A program made the position numbers and the translations under genes. A DNA stretch of 64,000 nucleotides from an uncultured Clostridia bacterium (GTDB lineage: Bacteria; Bacillota; Clostridia; Peptostreptococcales; Anaerovoracaceae): positions 51,562 through 115,561 of the forward strand of contig CAKQWJ010000004.1 in the NCBI GenBank assembly GCA_934278925.1. The letters run 5' to 3'. Below, one piece after another: positions 25,445 to 34,184 of the stretch (positions are counted from its first letter, which is position 1; each line of letters opens with the position of its first letter). The notes under the pieces were generated by a model. It had not been told where the DNA came from and ran no database searches. It saw only the letters and a program-made list of their open reading frames with translations.

Positions 25445-25518
25445 TCATAAAAACAATTTGCAATCAAAAAGAGGTTTCCGCACGGACAGAGTGCGGCGAC
25501 CTCTTCTTTTCTTTTTGG
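25445..25518 (+). terminator. terminator within a 74-bp repeat, copy 1
   Basis: An AGAGGT..CCGCAC / GTGCGG..ACCTCT hairpin followed by TCTTTTCTTTTT. The whole 74-bp segment recurs at 29608-29681 with only a few differences, so it is both a terminator and a dispersed repeat. Confidence 0.85.
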
Positions 25519-25527
25519 CGGCAAGCG

Positions 25528-26826
25528 CTAAAAAGAAAATTTGAATACCCGTTCCGGGCGCCCTTTTCCGGTGGATTGTTTTCCCACAATGACCACATAT
25601 CCGCCCTCATCCATTTTTGCGACAATACGGTTTACATTTCGGATATTCATGTCCAACGCTTTGGCAATCATCTGCGACGTTAAGTTCTTTTGTTCTTCCT
25701 GCAGATTCCGTATTTTCTGAAGCGTATGCAGGTTGATATGTGTCCGGTGAGCGATGGCCAGGAGCGCCGCATCGGAATCCTCGTACGAAGGAATCTCAAT
25801 TTCCACCGGAACCGGATTGTCCGTATCGGTCATGACGATGCCTCCGGAGTAATCTTTTAAAGCTTTGTTCAGCGAAATCGCAGCATGAGAATACGCTTCC
25901 ACCATCGTGTGTCCGGTTCCGATACCCATCCACATGTTGAAATCCTTGGAGGCGGTGTTATAGTTCATCAACTTCATGTACTCTCCGCCTTTGATAAACA
26001 CATTAATCAGAGTATCCCTGGCGGTTGTCAGAATGAACATGTCCACACCTTGCTGGAACACCGCCGCATCCAGGCGCTGCGCGGTTTCATAGCAGCGTTT
26101 CCTCACCGCGTTCATATATTCCATTTTCATCCATTCCCGCAGCGTAATATCCTGTTCGGAATCGAATTCAAAACTGTACCGAACCGCAATCACTGCAAAA
26201 ACTCCGCGGCTTTCTTTCACGGAAAGCGATCGGAGTCGAAGCGCAGAAAGCTGTTCTCGGATGGACTCTTCCGAAGGCCTTAATCGAATGCATGGGATGC
26301 CTTCTTCCACAAGGGGTTCATGGATGTGCTCCATATTTGTGAAGCAAATGGTGCGGGGATTCTTCCGATGCTGCGTCCGATGGAATTCCAAAAGGCCTTT
26401 TTCATATTCCTGCTCCGAGAAATGCCGAGAGGGATAAATGATTTCGATATCATCGATTCCCAGCCCTTCCAGCGCATTGCGAAACAGATCCGGCTCATAG
26501 GAATCCACACTGATGCAATCGAAGTCATCGGTATTGTACCGAACGCCGGCCTCAGCAATTCCCTGGTAAATAGATGATTTGGTGTGGGGAATACATCCCC
26601 ACGGAATAGTCTCCTTCACCTTGCTGCGGGTATAGTTGTAATTTGTCGGACCGGAGAAGAGCAACGCATCGGCGAGCCCTTCCCGCTGAACCTTTTCCGC
26701 AATTACCGCACTGTCCTCAAAAAGCTTCACTGTATAGTAGCGCAGTTTGAAATCCGTCTTATATTTCTTCATGATGAACTCAACGGCAGAGAGTGCCGGT
26801 GCCGAACCGATAACCGCAATAATCAT
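25528..26826 (-). CDS. transcriptional regulator with GGDEF-like domain and C-terminal winged helix
   Basis: A 432-residue protein divergent from the M20-YjiH-YjiG operon. The N-terminal ~190 residues form an alpha/beta domain starting MIIAVIGSAPALSAVEFIM, resembling a periplasmic-binding-like sensor. The middle (about 215-345) contains FNMWMGIGTGHTMVEAYSHA, like the degenerate GGDEF domain of CdaR/PucR-type regulators. The C-terminal ~90 residues contain LTSQMIAKALDMNIRNVNRI, a winged helix. The start is ATG 26826, preceded by GGGAGGAAGG. It probably regulates the divergent peptidase operon; the 132-bp gap contains both promoters. Domain calls are by pattern only. Confidence 0.7.
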   Translation of the reverse strand: MIIAVIGSAPALSAVEFIMKKYKTDFKLRYYTVKLFEDSAVIAEKVQREGLADALLFSGPTNYNYTRSKVKETIPWGCIPHTKSSIYQGIAEAGVRYNTDDFDCISVDSYEPDLFRNALEGLGIDDIEIIYPSRHFSEQEYEKGLLEFHRTQHRKNPRTICFTNMEHIHEPLVEEGIPCIRLRPSEESIREQLSALRLRSLSVKESRGVFAVIAVRYSFEFDSEQDITLREWMKMEYMNAVRKRCYETAQRLDAAVFQQGVDMFILTTARDTLINVFIKGGEYMKLMNYNTASKDFNMWMGIGTGHTMVEAYSHAAISLNKALKDYSGGIVMTDTDNPVPVEIEIPSYEDSDAALLAIAHRTHINLHTLQKIRNLQEEQKNLTSQMIAKALDMNIRNVNRIVAKMDEGGYVVIVGKQSTGKGRPERVFKFSF

Positions 26827-26958
26827 AGCCTTCCTCCCAAACGCGAATAGGCATGTCAATTAAAGACGAAAATGCTATTTATGGCAGAATTATACTCCTT
26901 TTATGGGTTTGAGACAAGTGTTAAAGTCAGGGTAACAAAAACGAAAAGGGAGGCATTT

Positions 26959-28140
26959 ATGGAAACGATGAATGAACGAATCCGCCAATATATCCAAGAG
27001 CATAAGACGGAGATGGTGGATTTATGGAAGACTTTGGTGAACACGGAAAGCGGTTCTTATCAGAAGGAGGGAGTAACTCGCGTCGCCCATATTATCGGAG
27101 ACGAACTGGCGGATGCCGGATTGGAGGTTCGGTATGAGCAGAGTGAGAATGCCGGGGATACGCTGATTGCGGAGACCACCACCGGAAAGGGGATGGCACC
27201 GATTCTGTTCATCGGTCACATGGACACGGTGTTCAAGGAAGGCGCGGTCGCGAAAAATCCGTTCCGCATTGACGAAAAGGATTGCGCTCACGGGCCCGGT
27301 GTTCTGGACATGAAGGGCGGCCTGGTCATTGCGGTGTACGCCATTAAAGCGTGCCTCGATGCGGGATACAATCAGCGCCCGATTAAATGCGTGTTCGCGC
27401 CGGATGAAGAAATCATGCATGCCAAATCCAACGTGAAACATATTTTGAGCCGGGAGGCGGAAGGTGCGATTGCCGCATTCAACTTTGAAACCGGATTCCC
27501 GGATGATACGTTCGTTATCGGACGAAAGGGCGGCGGTCCGGTTACCATAAAAGTACACGGAGTATCCGCACATTCCGGCAATGCACCGGAGAAGGGCCGT
27601 TCCGCAATTCTGGAAGCGGCAAAGAAAGTAGAATTTCTGGAAAGCAAGAACGATATTCCAAGAGGCAAGCTGATCAACTGCGGGGTCATTCAAGGAGGAA
27701 TGGGTGCCAATACTATTCCGGGAGAATGCCGAATCGACATCGCCATCCGGTATCCGGATTCGGAAATTCGAGAAGAGATCTTTGAAGATTTGAAGGCTGC
27801 AACAGAAACGAATACCGTCCCGGACACCTGGGCAGAACTGGATACTTCCAGCGTGGTGCTGAACATGGAGACCACCGAAGGGGTGAAAAATCTCATGAAG
27901 CACATTCAGTGCGTTGCAGAGGATATCGGATACGGCACACCGGGAAGCCGCGTGGTAGGAGGATTATCCGATTCCGGAATAACGGTTGCCGCAGGCGTAC
28001 CGACGGTCTGCGGAATGGGCGTTCAGGGAGAAGGCAATCATACGGAACAGGAGTATGCCATCGTGGAATCTCTGTTCACCCGATGCTGGCTGGCCGCTTG
28101 CGCTGTGTTCAGTTTGAAGGATGATTTTTCGGAAGAATAG
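26959..28140 (+). CDS. M20-family metallopeptidase (glutamate carboxypeptidase-like)
   Basis: Dizinc peptidase of 393 residues. Metal-site motifs are visible in order: FIGHMDTVF, GPGVLDMKGG (bridging Asp), APDEEIMHA (catalytic Glu pair), and the late GVQGEGNHTEQEY (His). The dimerisation lid contains KVHGVSAHSGNAPEKGRSAI. This is the CPG2/ArgE group. ATG 26959 has GGGAGG upstream; the frame is open earlier but without a site. It leads an operon with a YjiH/YjiG-like pair, so its substrate is probably a dipeptide or acyl-amino acid imported by them. Confidence 0.9.
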   Translation: METMNERIRQYIQEHKTEMVDLWKTLVNTESGSYQKEGVTRVAHIIGDELADAGLEVRYEQSENAGDTLIAETTTGKGMAPILFIGHMDTVFKEGAVAKNPFRIDEKDCAHGPGVLDMKGGLVIAVYAIKACLDAGYNQRPIKCVFAPDEEIMHAKSNVKHILSREAEGAIAAFNFETGFPDDTFVIGRKGGGPVTIKVHGVSAHSGNAPEKGRSAILEAAKKVEFLESKNDIPRGKLINCGVIQGGMGANTIPGECRIDIAIRYPDSEIREEIFEDLKAATETNTVPDTWAELDTSSVVLNMETTEGVKNLMKHIQCVAEDIGYGTPGSRVVGGLSDSGITVAAGVPTVCGMGVQGEGNHTEQEYAIVESLFTRCWLAACAVFSLKDDFSEE

Positions 28141-28176
28141 GTTGATTCGAAATCGTTGATTATGTAGGAGGAAATT

Positions 28177-28866
28177 ATGGAAGATAGTAAGAAAGGCAGT
28201 GCAGCCGCTGCGAAAGAGAAGAAACACGTGGGTATCGGAGCGTGGATTTCATTGGTTGTTTTTATACTGATTCTTTCCGGAATCTTTATGAAGAGCGACT
28301 CTCCGTTAAAGATACTGGATTTCACCAATTTGACCGGTAACTTCGGAATGATTGGCGATACGAAAATGAATTTGATCGGTGCCAACGGATCCGGGGCGAA
28401 GGATGGTTTTATGGCAGGACTGAATCTCTTGCCGGGCGTAATGCTCTTCTGCGGACTGATGTCCGTGTTCAAGGCTTTTGGGGCATTTGATGCGGCGGAG
28501 ATTCTGTTCAAACCGATTCTGCGCCCGCTTCTGGGCATCCCGGGAAAAGCCGGCATCGCATTCGTAAGTAGTTTTACCGGATCGGACGTGGCCGCGGTCC
28601 TCACGAGAGAGTTGTACGAAGAGGGCGAGCTGAGCGACGACGAGCGAACCGTATTTGTGGCATATCAGTATGCGGCATCGGCATGTATCAACAACACCGT
28701 TACCGGCGGCGCACCGCTTGTGGCGATTTCGCCAATCGGGCTTGGACCGGTCCTGCTGGTGGAGATTTTCTGCAAACTGGTGGGTGCGAACATTGTGCGC
28801 ATCATCATCCGGCTGAGAGGTAAGAAAAAAGTACAGGCGGAAACCGCAAATGGCAAGGAGGCATAA
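28177..28866 (+). CDS. YjiH-like nucleoside-recognition (Gate) membrane protein
   Basis: Membrane protein of 229 residues resembling E. coli YjiH in length and layout. It has a basic N-terminus, then spans from about residue 22. FVSSFTGSDVAAVLTRELYE is the conserved helix region, and QYAASACINNTVTGGAPLVA follows. In E. coli yjiH and yjiG flank the isoaspartyl dipeptidase gene iadA; here an M20 peptidase takes that place. The partner gene begins 2 nt after the stop. A two-subunit transporter for a dipeptide or amino acid is likely by analogy, not shown by sequence. Confidence 0.78.
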   Translation: MEDSKKGSAAAAKEKKHVGIGAWISLVVFILILSGIFMKSDSPLKILDFTNLTGNFGMIGDTKMNLIGANGSGAKDGFMAGLNLLPGVMLFCGLMSVFKAFGAFDAAEILFKPILRPLLGIPGKAGIAFVSSFTGSDVAAVLTRELYEEGELSDDERTVFVAYQYAASACINNTVTGGAPLVAISPIGLGPVLLVEIFCKLVGANIVRIIIRLRGKKKVQAETANGKEA

Positions 28867-28868
28867 TC

Positions 28869-29360
28869 ATGGCAGAGGAGAAAAAATCAACGGAAAAGAA
28901 GTCCATTATCGACTTGTTTATGAAGGGATGTTATGACGGTTTTAATATCGGTGTGAAGAACATCATGCCGGCGATGATTCTGGGATATACGCTGGTGTAT
29001 ATTCTGCAGGCCACCGGCCTGATGGATCTGCTGGGAACCGTTTTCTCCCCGGTGATGGGACTGTTCGGTCTCCCGGGCGAGGCCTTCGCGGTGCTGATTT
29101 CCGCATTCTTTGCAAAAGCAGCCGGCGCTGCCAGCGGTGCGAACATGTACGCGACCGGCGTGCTTACCATGAGCCAGGCGGCAATGATGCTACCGGCATG
29201 TATGCTGATGGGAACCCTGATTGGTCACTATGCGCGAATCGTGCTGGTATCCGGAACCAATCACAAATGGCACGGTTTGCTGCTGGTGGTTCCCCTCTTT
29301 GATGCAGCACTGTCCCTGTGGATCATGAAGGTGCTCTTCATGGTTATGGGAATTCACTAA
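28869..29360 (+). CDS. YjiG-like membrane protein
   Basis: A 163-residue membrane protein resembling E. coli YjiG (about 150 residues) and SpoVB/SpmB-type Gate proteins. It shows FMKGCYDGFNIGVKNIMPAM at the N-terminus and SAFFAKAAGAASGANMYATG in the third span region. It starts 2 nt after the YjiH-like gene, so translation is coupled and the two probably form one complex with the Gate fold split between them. Confidence 0.78.
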   Translation: MAEEKKSTEKKSIIDLFMKGCYDGFNIGVKNIMPAMILGYTLVYILQATGLMDLLGTVFSPVMGLFGLPGEAFAVLISAFFAKAAGAASGANMYATGVLTMSQAAMMLPACMLMGTLIGHYARIVLVSGTNHKWHGLLLVVPLFDAALSLWIMKVLFMVMGIH

Positions 29361-29375
29361 AACGGAGGAATCGTC

Positions 29376-29591
29376 ATGACGAAGAAAACCGCAGAGACCC
29401 TGCAGTGGATCGGCTGCATTCTCATCGTTTCGGCAATGCTGGTTTCTCACTTGCTGATTGCGATACCGGAACCGGTGATGCTTGGGATCGCCATCGTATC
29501 CTGCGCATTCATGGCAATCGGCATCGGAAGACTGAGAATCCTCGAGGCGAAAGAGGAATGTGGGCTGAACCCGAGCCGGGCTATCAAATAA
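29376..29591 (+). CDS. small two-span membrane protein
   Basis: A 71-residue protein with two hydrophobic helices (about residues 9-30 and 33-51) and a charged C-terminus RLRILEAKEECGLNPSRAIK. It has a clear ACGGAGG site and lies 15 nt after the YjiG-like gene, before the operon terminator. Probably an accessory subunit of the transporter. I do not recognise the family. Confidence 0.65.
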   Translation: MTKKTAETLQWIGCILIVSAMLVSHLLIAIPEPVMLGIAIVSCAFMAIGIGRLRILEAKEECGLNPSRAIK

Positions 29592-29607
29592 AAAAATAAA
29601 AACATCT

Positions 29608-29681
29608 TCATAAAAATAACTTGCAATCCTAAAGAGGTTTCCGCACGGGCAGAGTGCGGCGACCTCTTCTTTTCTTTTTGG
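29608..29681 (+). terminator. terminator within a 74-bp repeat, copy 2
   Basis: Near-identical to 25445-25518, including the stem with AGAGGT..CCGCAC and the TCTTTTCTTTTT tail. It ends the M20-YjiH-YjiG operon. Confidence 0.85.
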
Positions 29682-29697
29682 TTTCACTATAATGACA

Positions 29698-29755
29698 TTG
29701 ATTTTTTTCAAATATGATGCTACTATTAAATTACCCGAAAGGTAATCTGATAGTA
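29698..29755 (+). promoter_or_regulatory. promoter and operator of the HTH-ImmA gene
   Basis: TTGATT (29698-29703), 17-bp spacer, TACTAT (29721-29726). A 35-bp imperfect palindrome (29721-29755; half-sites TACTATTAAATTACC and GGTAATCTGATAGTA) covers the -10 element and start site. This fits autorepression by the encoded XRE protein. Confidence 0.65.
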
Positions 29756-29801
29756 ACGGAGGCTGCATTGAAAGTAGAGTAGAGGGAGGTAAGCAAACAC
29801 T

Positions 29802-30875
29802 ATGAGTAACTATATTGAGTATAAAGAAAAAGTGGCTTTCCATCCGGGCTACTATGTTAAAGAAATTATTGACGAAAGCGGACTAACACAGGAAGACTTT
29901 GCGAAAAGACTCGGCACGACACCAAAGAATTTAAGTCTTTTGGTCAGAGGTGAGCAAAGTCTGTCAATCGACATGGCGATGAAATTGTCTCGTCTGATGG
30001 GAACCGGTGCTGCGTATTGGTTGAATCTGCAACAAGCTTACGATGCATTGATTGTGGAATTCAAGTCTGATCAGGAATTGGAACGGGAGCGGGTTGTTTT
30101 CGAAAAAATTGACTACAAGTACTTTCGAAACAACTTTATGCTGCCGGATCTTCCAAGAAAGATCGATGAACAAATTGAACGCATACGGAGTTTTTTGGAT
30201 ATCGCAACGCTGACTGTTCTTAAGAGACCGGATATGGCAGCTCGATTCAGAAGCAGTTCGGAGAACTTGACTGAGGCGAATACCATCAAAGCGAATATCA
30301 TGATGCAGATTGCAACGAATGAGGCACTCCATGCAAATGCACCTAAATTCAACAAAAAAGAGTTTGAAGAAGCTGTTGATTATGCACTGACTCTCACGGA
30401 AAATCATACGGATTTCTATGACAAGCTTAAGGCGGCATTTTTCAACGCAGGGGTGATCTTTGTAATACTGCCGAATATTTCGGGCTCCAGGATAAACGGA
30501 GCGACAAAAAAAGTCGGTGAGAACATTGTACTAATGGTAAATGACAGGAGATTGTATGCAGATACATTTTGGTTTACGCTATTTCATGAAATCGGACATA
30601 TACTAAGTGGTGATTATGGTGTTTCTTTTGACATGGAAATGGGCGAAAACGAAAAGCTGGCCGATGAATATGCAAGAGATCGATTAATTCCGTCACAGCA
30701 GTACGATGAATTTATTTCTCACCGGATTTTCTCTCCACAGTCAATTAAAGATTTTTCAAAAAGAATTCACCGAGATCCCGGCATTGTGTTGGGAAGGCTG
30801 CAAAAGGATGGCATAGTGGGGTATAATGATGCAAAGATGAATGCACTCAAGACACAATACAAATTACGTTCGTAA
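29802..30875 (+). CDS. HigA-like XRE regulator fused to an ImmA/IrrE metallopeptidase domain
   Basis: A 357-residue protein. The N-terminal XRE helix-turn-helix (about 15-75) reads LTQEDFAKRLGTTPKNLSLL and AAYWLNLQQAYD, the HigA/VapI signature. The C-terminal half is an ImmA/IrrE-type zinc protease with FTLFHEIGHILSGD (HExxH) followed by ENEKLADEYARDRLIP (third ligand). Such fusions are antitoxin- or stress-type regulators that cleave a partner repressor or themselves. No HigB-like toxin gene lies upstream, so it is an orphan. A strong palindrome overlaps its promoter. Confidence 0.88.
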   Translation: MSNYIEYKEKVAFHPGYYVKEIIDESGLTQEDFAKRLGTTPKNLSLLVRGEQSLSIDMAMKLSRLMGTGAAYWLNLQQAYDALIVEFKSDQELERERVVFEKIDYKYFRNNFMLPDLPRKIDEQIERIRSFLDIATLTVLKRPDMAARFRSSSENLTEANTIKANIMMQIATNEALHANAPKFNKKEFEEAVDYALTLTENHTDFYDKLKAAFFNAGVIFVILPNISGSRINGATKKVGENIVLMVNDRRLYADTFWFTLFHEIGHILSGDYGVSFDMEMGENEKLADEYARDRLIPSQQYDEFISHRIFSPQSIKDFSKRIHRDPGIVLGRLQKDGIVGYNDAKMNALKTQYKLRS

Positions 30876-30906
30876 TCAGAGTCAAAGAAAGAAAGGATGG
30901 TGCCCT

Positions 30907-31581
30907 ATGTCCATGTGTGAAAAAGAAAAAATCCAATGTCCGGTCTGCGGAACTACAGGCGAGTTTGAAATGTGGACGAGCCTGAATACCGAGTTGAATC
31001 CGGAGAAGAAAGAACAGCTCCTAAGCGGAGCATTGTTTCAATACATCTGCCCCCACTGCGGGAAGTCGTTCAACATCGATTATCCGATGCTTTACCACCA
31101 GATGGAGGATCAAATCATGATCTATTACGTGGTGCAGGAAGAAGATATCCAAATGGTGGAAGAACAGTTCCGAGGCGAATTCGGGGATGAGGAAAACGAG
31201 CTCACGAAGGTACTGAAGGAGGATATGGATTCGTACCTGTACCGCATCGTTGGTTCTCAGCGCGAATTGATGGAAAAAATAAGAATCTTCGATGCCGGCA
31301 AGGACGACCGAGTTGTGGAACTGGTGAAGCGCATCATCAGCGATGCGGTTGCAGATAAAAACCCGGATGTGAAGGATGCCACACTCTACTATTTGGAAGA
31401 AGAGGGAGAATCCCTATTCGTCGCCGTGAATTCCAAAGGCGCCCTGGGTACCGTCCCAATTCCGAAAGGTATGTACGAGGATATGGCAGAGGGGGTGCGG
31501 GACAAACTGCCGGACCTTCGAAGCCGCAGCGAGTTCCGGATCAATAGGGACTGGGCTTCAAAGGCACTGGGAATGGAATAA
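30907..31581 (+). CDS. CpXC-domain zinc-binding protein
   Basis: A 224-residue protein of unknown function. The N-terminal CpXC domain has two CPxC knuckles, IQCPVCGTTGEFEMW and YICPHCGKSFNIDYP, which should bind one zinc. The rest is acidic and alpha/beta, with LYYLEEEGESLFVAVNSKG. The stretch 30841-30875 overlaps the upstream gene; ATG 30907, with GGATGG before it, is the better start, and ATG 30913 is also possible. Likely cotranscribed with the HTH-ImmA gene. Confidence 0.8.
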   Translation: MSMCEKEKIQCPVCGTTGEFEMWTSLNTELNPEKKEQLLSGALFQYICPHCGKSFNIDYPMLYHQMEDQIMIYYVVQEEDIQMVEEQFRGEFGDEENELTKVLKEDMDSYLYRIVGSQRELMEKIRIFDAGKDDRVVELVKRIISDAVADKNPDVKDATLYYLEEEGESLFVAVNSKGALGTVPIPKGMYEDMAEGVRDKLPDLRSRSEFRINRDWASKALGME

Positions 31582-31611
31582 ACAGAATCGTTTCTATGAA
31601 CTTATAAGTAT

Positions 31612-31780
31612 TCCTGAAAGCCTCTAATTATGGGACCTTTCAGGAAAAGCAGAAGAAGCGGACGGAAATTGACGACGAAAGGGGTGAGAGAGGGCGTTCG
31701 TCGTCAATTCTTTCCTCTTGGAAAATACAATAGCGGGAAGAGATGCACGGAGGCCGGCGGAGGCCTTCCGTGCATCTCTT
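31612..31780. repeat. three successive hairpins downstream of the CpXC gene
   Basis: TCCTGAAAG/CTTTCAGGA (31612-31645); AATTGACGACGAA/TTCGTCGTCAATT (31667-31709), the same stem as the hairpin at 59957-60004; and AAGAGATGCACGG/CCGTGCATCTCTT (31738-31780), of the AGAGATG hairpin type. At least the last, which ends CTCTTTTC, could terminate transcription from both sides. Confidence 0.75.
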
Positions 31781-31806
31781 TTCATCTGAACGCGGCCGGC
31801 CCGGCC

Positions 31807-32709
31807 CTATCCTTCCCGATACTTCGGGTAGTTCCGGATGATGTGGTCCATGAACTGCTTGTTCCGGGCGCTGAGGGAAGCGGTTTTGCCGTAGGCCAGG
31901 ATGACTTCCGTTTCCAGGCCTTCCTCAATGGGCAGGGCCACAAGGGAAGGCCGCCGGGCCAGCGTCCGGGCGGCGGCGCCGGTCATGAAGGTGACGCCGT
32001 AATCGTTTTCAATCATATTGATGAGCCACTCGGCCTCCAGGGTGTTGTGGAACACCACATTGAACTTCAAGTTGAACATATTAAAAATACTGTGGACGTC
32101 GTCGTAGAAGTGCGTTCCCTTGGCGCCGGTCAGAAACGGAAGCTCGGAAACCTCCGCGATGCTGATGCTTTTTTTGCCTGGGGGGAAGCGGTCTGCGGAA
32201 GCGAGTATGCAGTAGGGCTCCCGGTCCAGAACCACGTGGTCCACGTCCGGAATGTTCTCTTTCCGGCATTTTAGGAGGGCGAAATCCAGGGTGCCGTTGG
32301 CGATGTAATTGAAGGCATGGTAATTCTCCACGGTGCGGAGGGAGCCGATCATGTCCCGGTGCTCCCCGAAATAGGAAAGCAGCAGTTTGTTCACCGGGGT
32401 GTACCGAAAGAAGGGGAAGAGCCCCAGGCTGATGGAGTGGCGCATGCCGGATTCGCCGGAGTCGAAGGCGTCGTAGAGACGGTCCATGGCGGCGAGCACC
32501 TCGGAAGCGTGCTCACAGAAAATCAGGCCGGCCTCGGTGATCTCCACGCTGTGGGTGCTCCGGATGAAGAGTTTTTCCCCCAGCTCCTTCTCGATGGCGT
32601 TCAGCTGATGGGACAGCGCCGGCTGCGTGATGAACAGGTTGCGTGCAGCGTAAGACAGGTTTTTGTATTTCGCAATGGCAAGAACGTATTGCAGATGTTT
32701 AATATCCAT
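31807..32709 (-). CDS. LysR-family transcriptional regulator
   Basis: A 300-residue regulator with the N-terminal winged helix-turn-helix LSYAARNLFITQPALSHQLN and a periplasmic-binding-like effector domain from about residue 90. It is divergent from an M20 amidohydrolase and transporter pair and probably activates them when an amino-acid-like effector binds. An 11-bp inverted repeat frames the shared promoter region. The start is ATG 32709; an in-frame TTG at 32715 has closer spacing to GAGAGG and cannot be excluded. Confidence 0.9.
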   Translation of the reverse strand: MDIKHLQYVLAIAKYKNLSYAARNLFITQPALSHQLNAIEKELGEKLFIRSTHSVEITEAGLIFCEHASEVLAAMDRLYDAFDSGESGMRHSISLGLFPFFRYTPVNKLLLSYFGEHRDMIGSLRTVENYHAFNYIANGTLDFALLKCRKENIPDVDHVVLDREPYCILASADRFPPGKKSISIAEVSELPFLTGAKGTHFYDDVHSIFNMFNLKFNVVFHNTLEAEWLINMIENDYGVTFMTGAAARTLARRPSLVALPIEEGLETEVILAYGKTASLSARNKQFMDHIIRNYPKYREG

Positions 32710-32741
32710 TTTCAATAATCCTCTCTAATCTCTTAGTTCCC

Positions 32742-32872
32742 AGTATTTATTATCTCACATTTTTGGTGGAATATCAAAGAATGTACCGTTCTGTTTGTTC
32801 ATAAAAACAATTTATATCGTTATAAGGGGGTCCGGTAGGGCTATAATGGCGGTCGTTATTGTAATAAATACT
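32742..32872. promoter_or_regulatory. divergent LysR/M20 promoter region with inverted repeat
   Basis: AGTATTTATTA (32742-32752) and TAATAAATACT (32862-32872) form a perfect 11-bp inverted repeat 109 bp apart. TATAAT at 32842-32847 is a likely -10 for the M20 gene. The two arms could bind LysR dimers that loop the DNA. Confidence 0.55.
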
Positions 32873-32939
32873 AAACACTTCCATTTGCTTTTGTGAGAAG
32901 TTACAATGTGAGCATAAAAAAGTGAAAGGGGTTATTAAA

Positions 32940-34124
32940 ATGAAGGACTATCTCAGCAGAGCAAATAAAATATACGACCGCATCATCGAAATCCGGAGGG
33001 ACATTCACATGCATCCGGAACTGGGAGGAGAAGAAACCCGAACCTCCGGCATCATCAAGCAGGTTTTGGAGGAAATCGGCGTGGACGAGATTGAGCAGCC
33101 GGTAGGCACCTCGGTGGTTGCCACCATCCGCGGCGGAAAGGGTCCGGGGAAATGCCTGGCCCTGAGAGCGGACATGGATGCCCTTCCGGTTCAGGAAACG
33201 ACGGGCCTCCCGTATGCCAGCACCGTGCCGGGCGTGATGCACGCCTGCGGCCATGATTTCCACGTGGCCATGATGCTGGGCAACGCCATGATACTCACGG
33301 AACTGAAAGATGAATTTGCGGGAACGGTGAAACTGATCTTCCAGCACAGCGAAGAGCGGCAGCCGGGCGGCGCGAAACCCCTGGTGGCAGCCGGCGTGAT
33401 GGACGGAGTGGATGCGATTTTCGGACTGCACGTATCTCCGTCGGAAGCGGAGCAGTGCGGCACGGTCGCTTTCCGGGAAGGACCGTTCACCACCTTTGCC
33501 GATGAATTCCGTTTCAATATCTACGCATCCGGCGGACACGGATCCCAGCCTCAGAAGGTAGCGGACCCGATTCTCACCGCCGCAGAAATGATTACCCAGT
33601 TCGAACGCCTCCAGGCCAGAGAAATCGCGCCGGGAGACTGGGCCGTATTCATGATGAACCTGATCCACGGCGGCGCGGTGACCAACATCATCCCGGACCA
33701 CGTGGAGATGGCCGGAAATGCCAGGGGCTACGTGGAAAGCGTGCGCCAGCAGATGGTGAGCAATGCCAAGAGAGTGGTTTCCGCCATGGAAACCCTCAGC
33801 GGATGCCGCATCGAGATGAATTATACGAAGGGCTACGATCCGGTATACAACGACGAGGAAATTTCGGAGCTTCTGTTCCGGGCCCTGCCGGATGTGATCG
33901 GCGAGGAGCGGGTGATTCACCTGAAGGATGCCCTTTCCTTCAGCGAGGATTTCAGCTTCTATTCCACAATGACCGGCGTTCCGCAGGTATACATGATCTT
34001 GCAAGGCGGTCATGAAGGGGAATACCTGGTTCCGCTGCACAATTCGGGATGCGCCATCCTAGAGGAGGCGGCTCCGTACGGAATCGCGGCAATGGTGGGT
34101 GCCGCAATGGCTTATCTGTCGTAA
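32940..34124 (+). CDS. M20-family amidohydrolase (aminoacylase/hippurate hydrolase type)
   Basis: Predicted metal-dependent amidohydrolase of 394 residues that removes acyl groups from amino acids or cleaves related amides. Motifs: RRDIHMHPELGGEE at the N-terminus, ALRADMDALPVQE, VMHACGHDFHVAM (metal His/Asp/His) and FQHSEERQPGGAKPL (catalytic Glu). This is the AbgB/HipO/YxeP group and differs from the CPG2-type M20 enzyme at 26959. ATG 32940 has AAGGGG upstream. It is followed by a membrane carrier and preceded by a divergent LysR gene. Confidence 0.9.
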   Translation: MKDYLSRANKIYDRIIEIRRDIHMHPELGGEETRTSGIIKQVLEEIGVDEIEQPVGTSVVATIRGGKGPGKCLALRADMDALPVQETTGLPYASTVPGVMHACGHDFHVAMMLGNAMILTELKDEFAGTVKLIFQHSEERQPGGAKPLVAAGVMDGVDAIFGLHVSPSEAEQCGTVAFREGPFTTFADEFRFNIYASGGHGSQPQKVADPILTAAEMITQFERLQAREIAPGDWAVFMMNLIHGGAVTNIIPDHVEMAGNARGYVESVRQQMVSNAKRVVSAMETLSGCRIEMNYTKGYDPVYNDEEISELLFRALPDVIGEERVIHLKDALSFSEDFSFYSTMTGVPQVYMILQGGHEGEYLVPLHNSGCAILEEAAPYGIAAMVGAAMAYLS

Positions 34125-34184
34125 ACGTACGATACGTACGAAATTATTTTTGGGAGAGATTGGGAATTAGAAAGGAGAAAGCGT

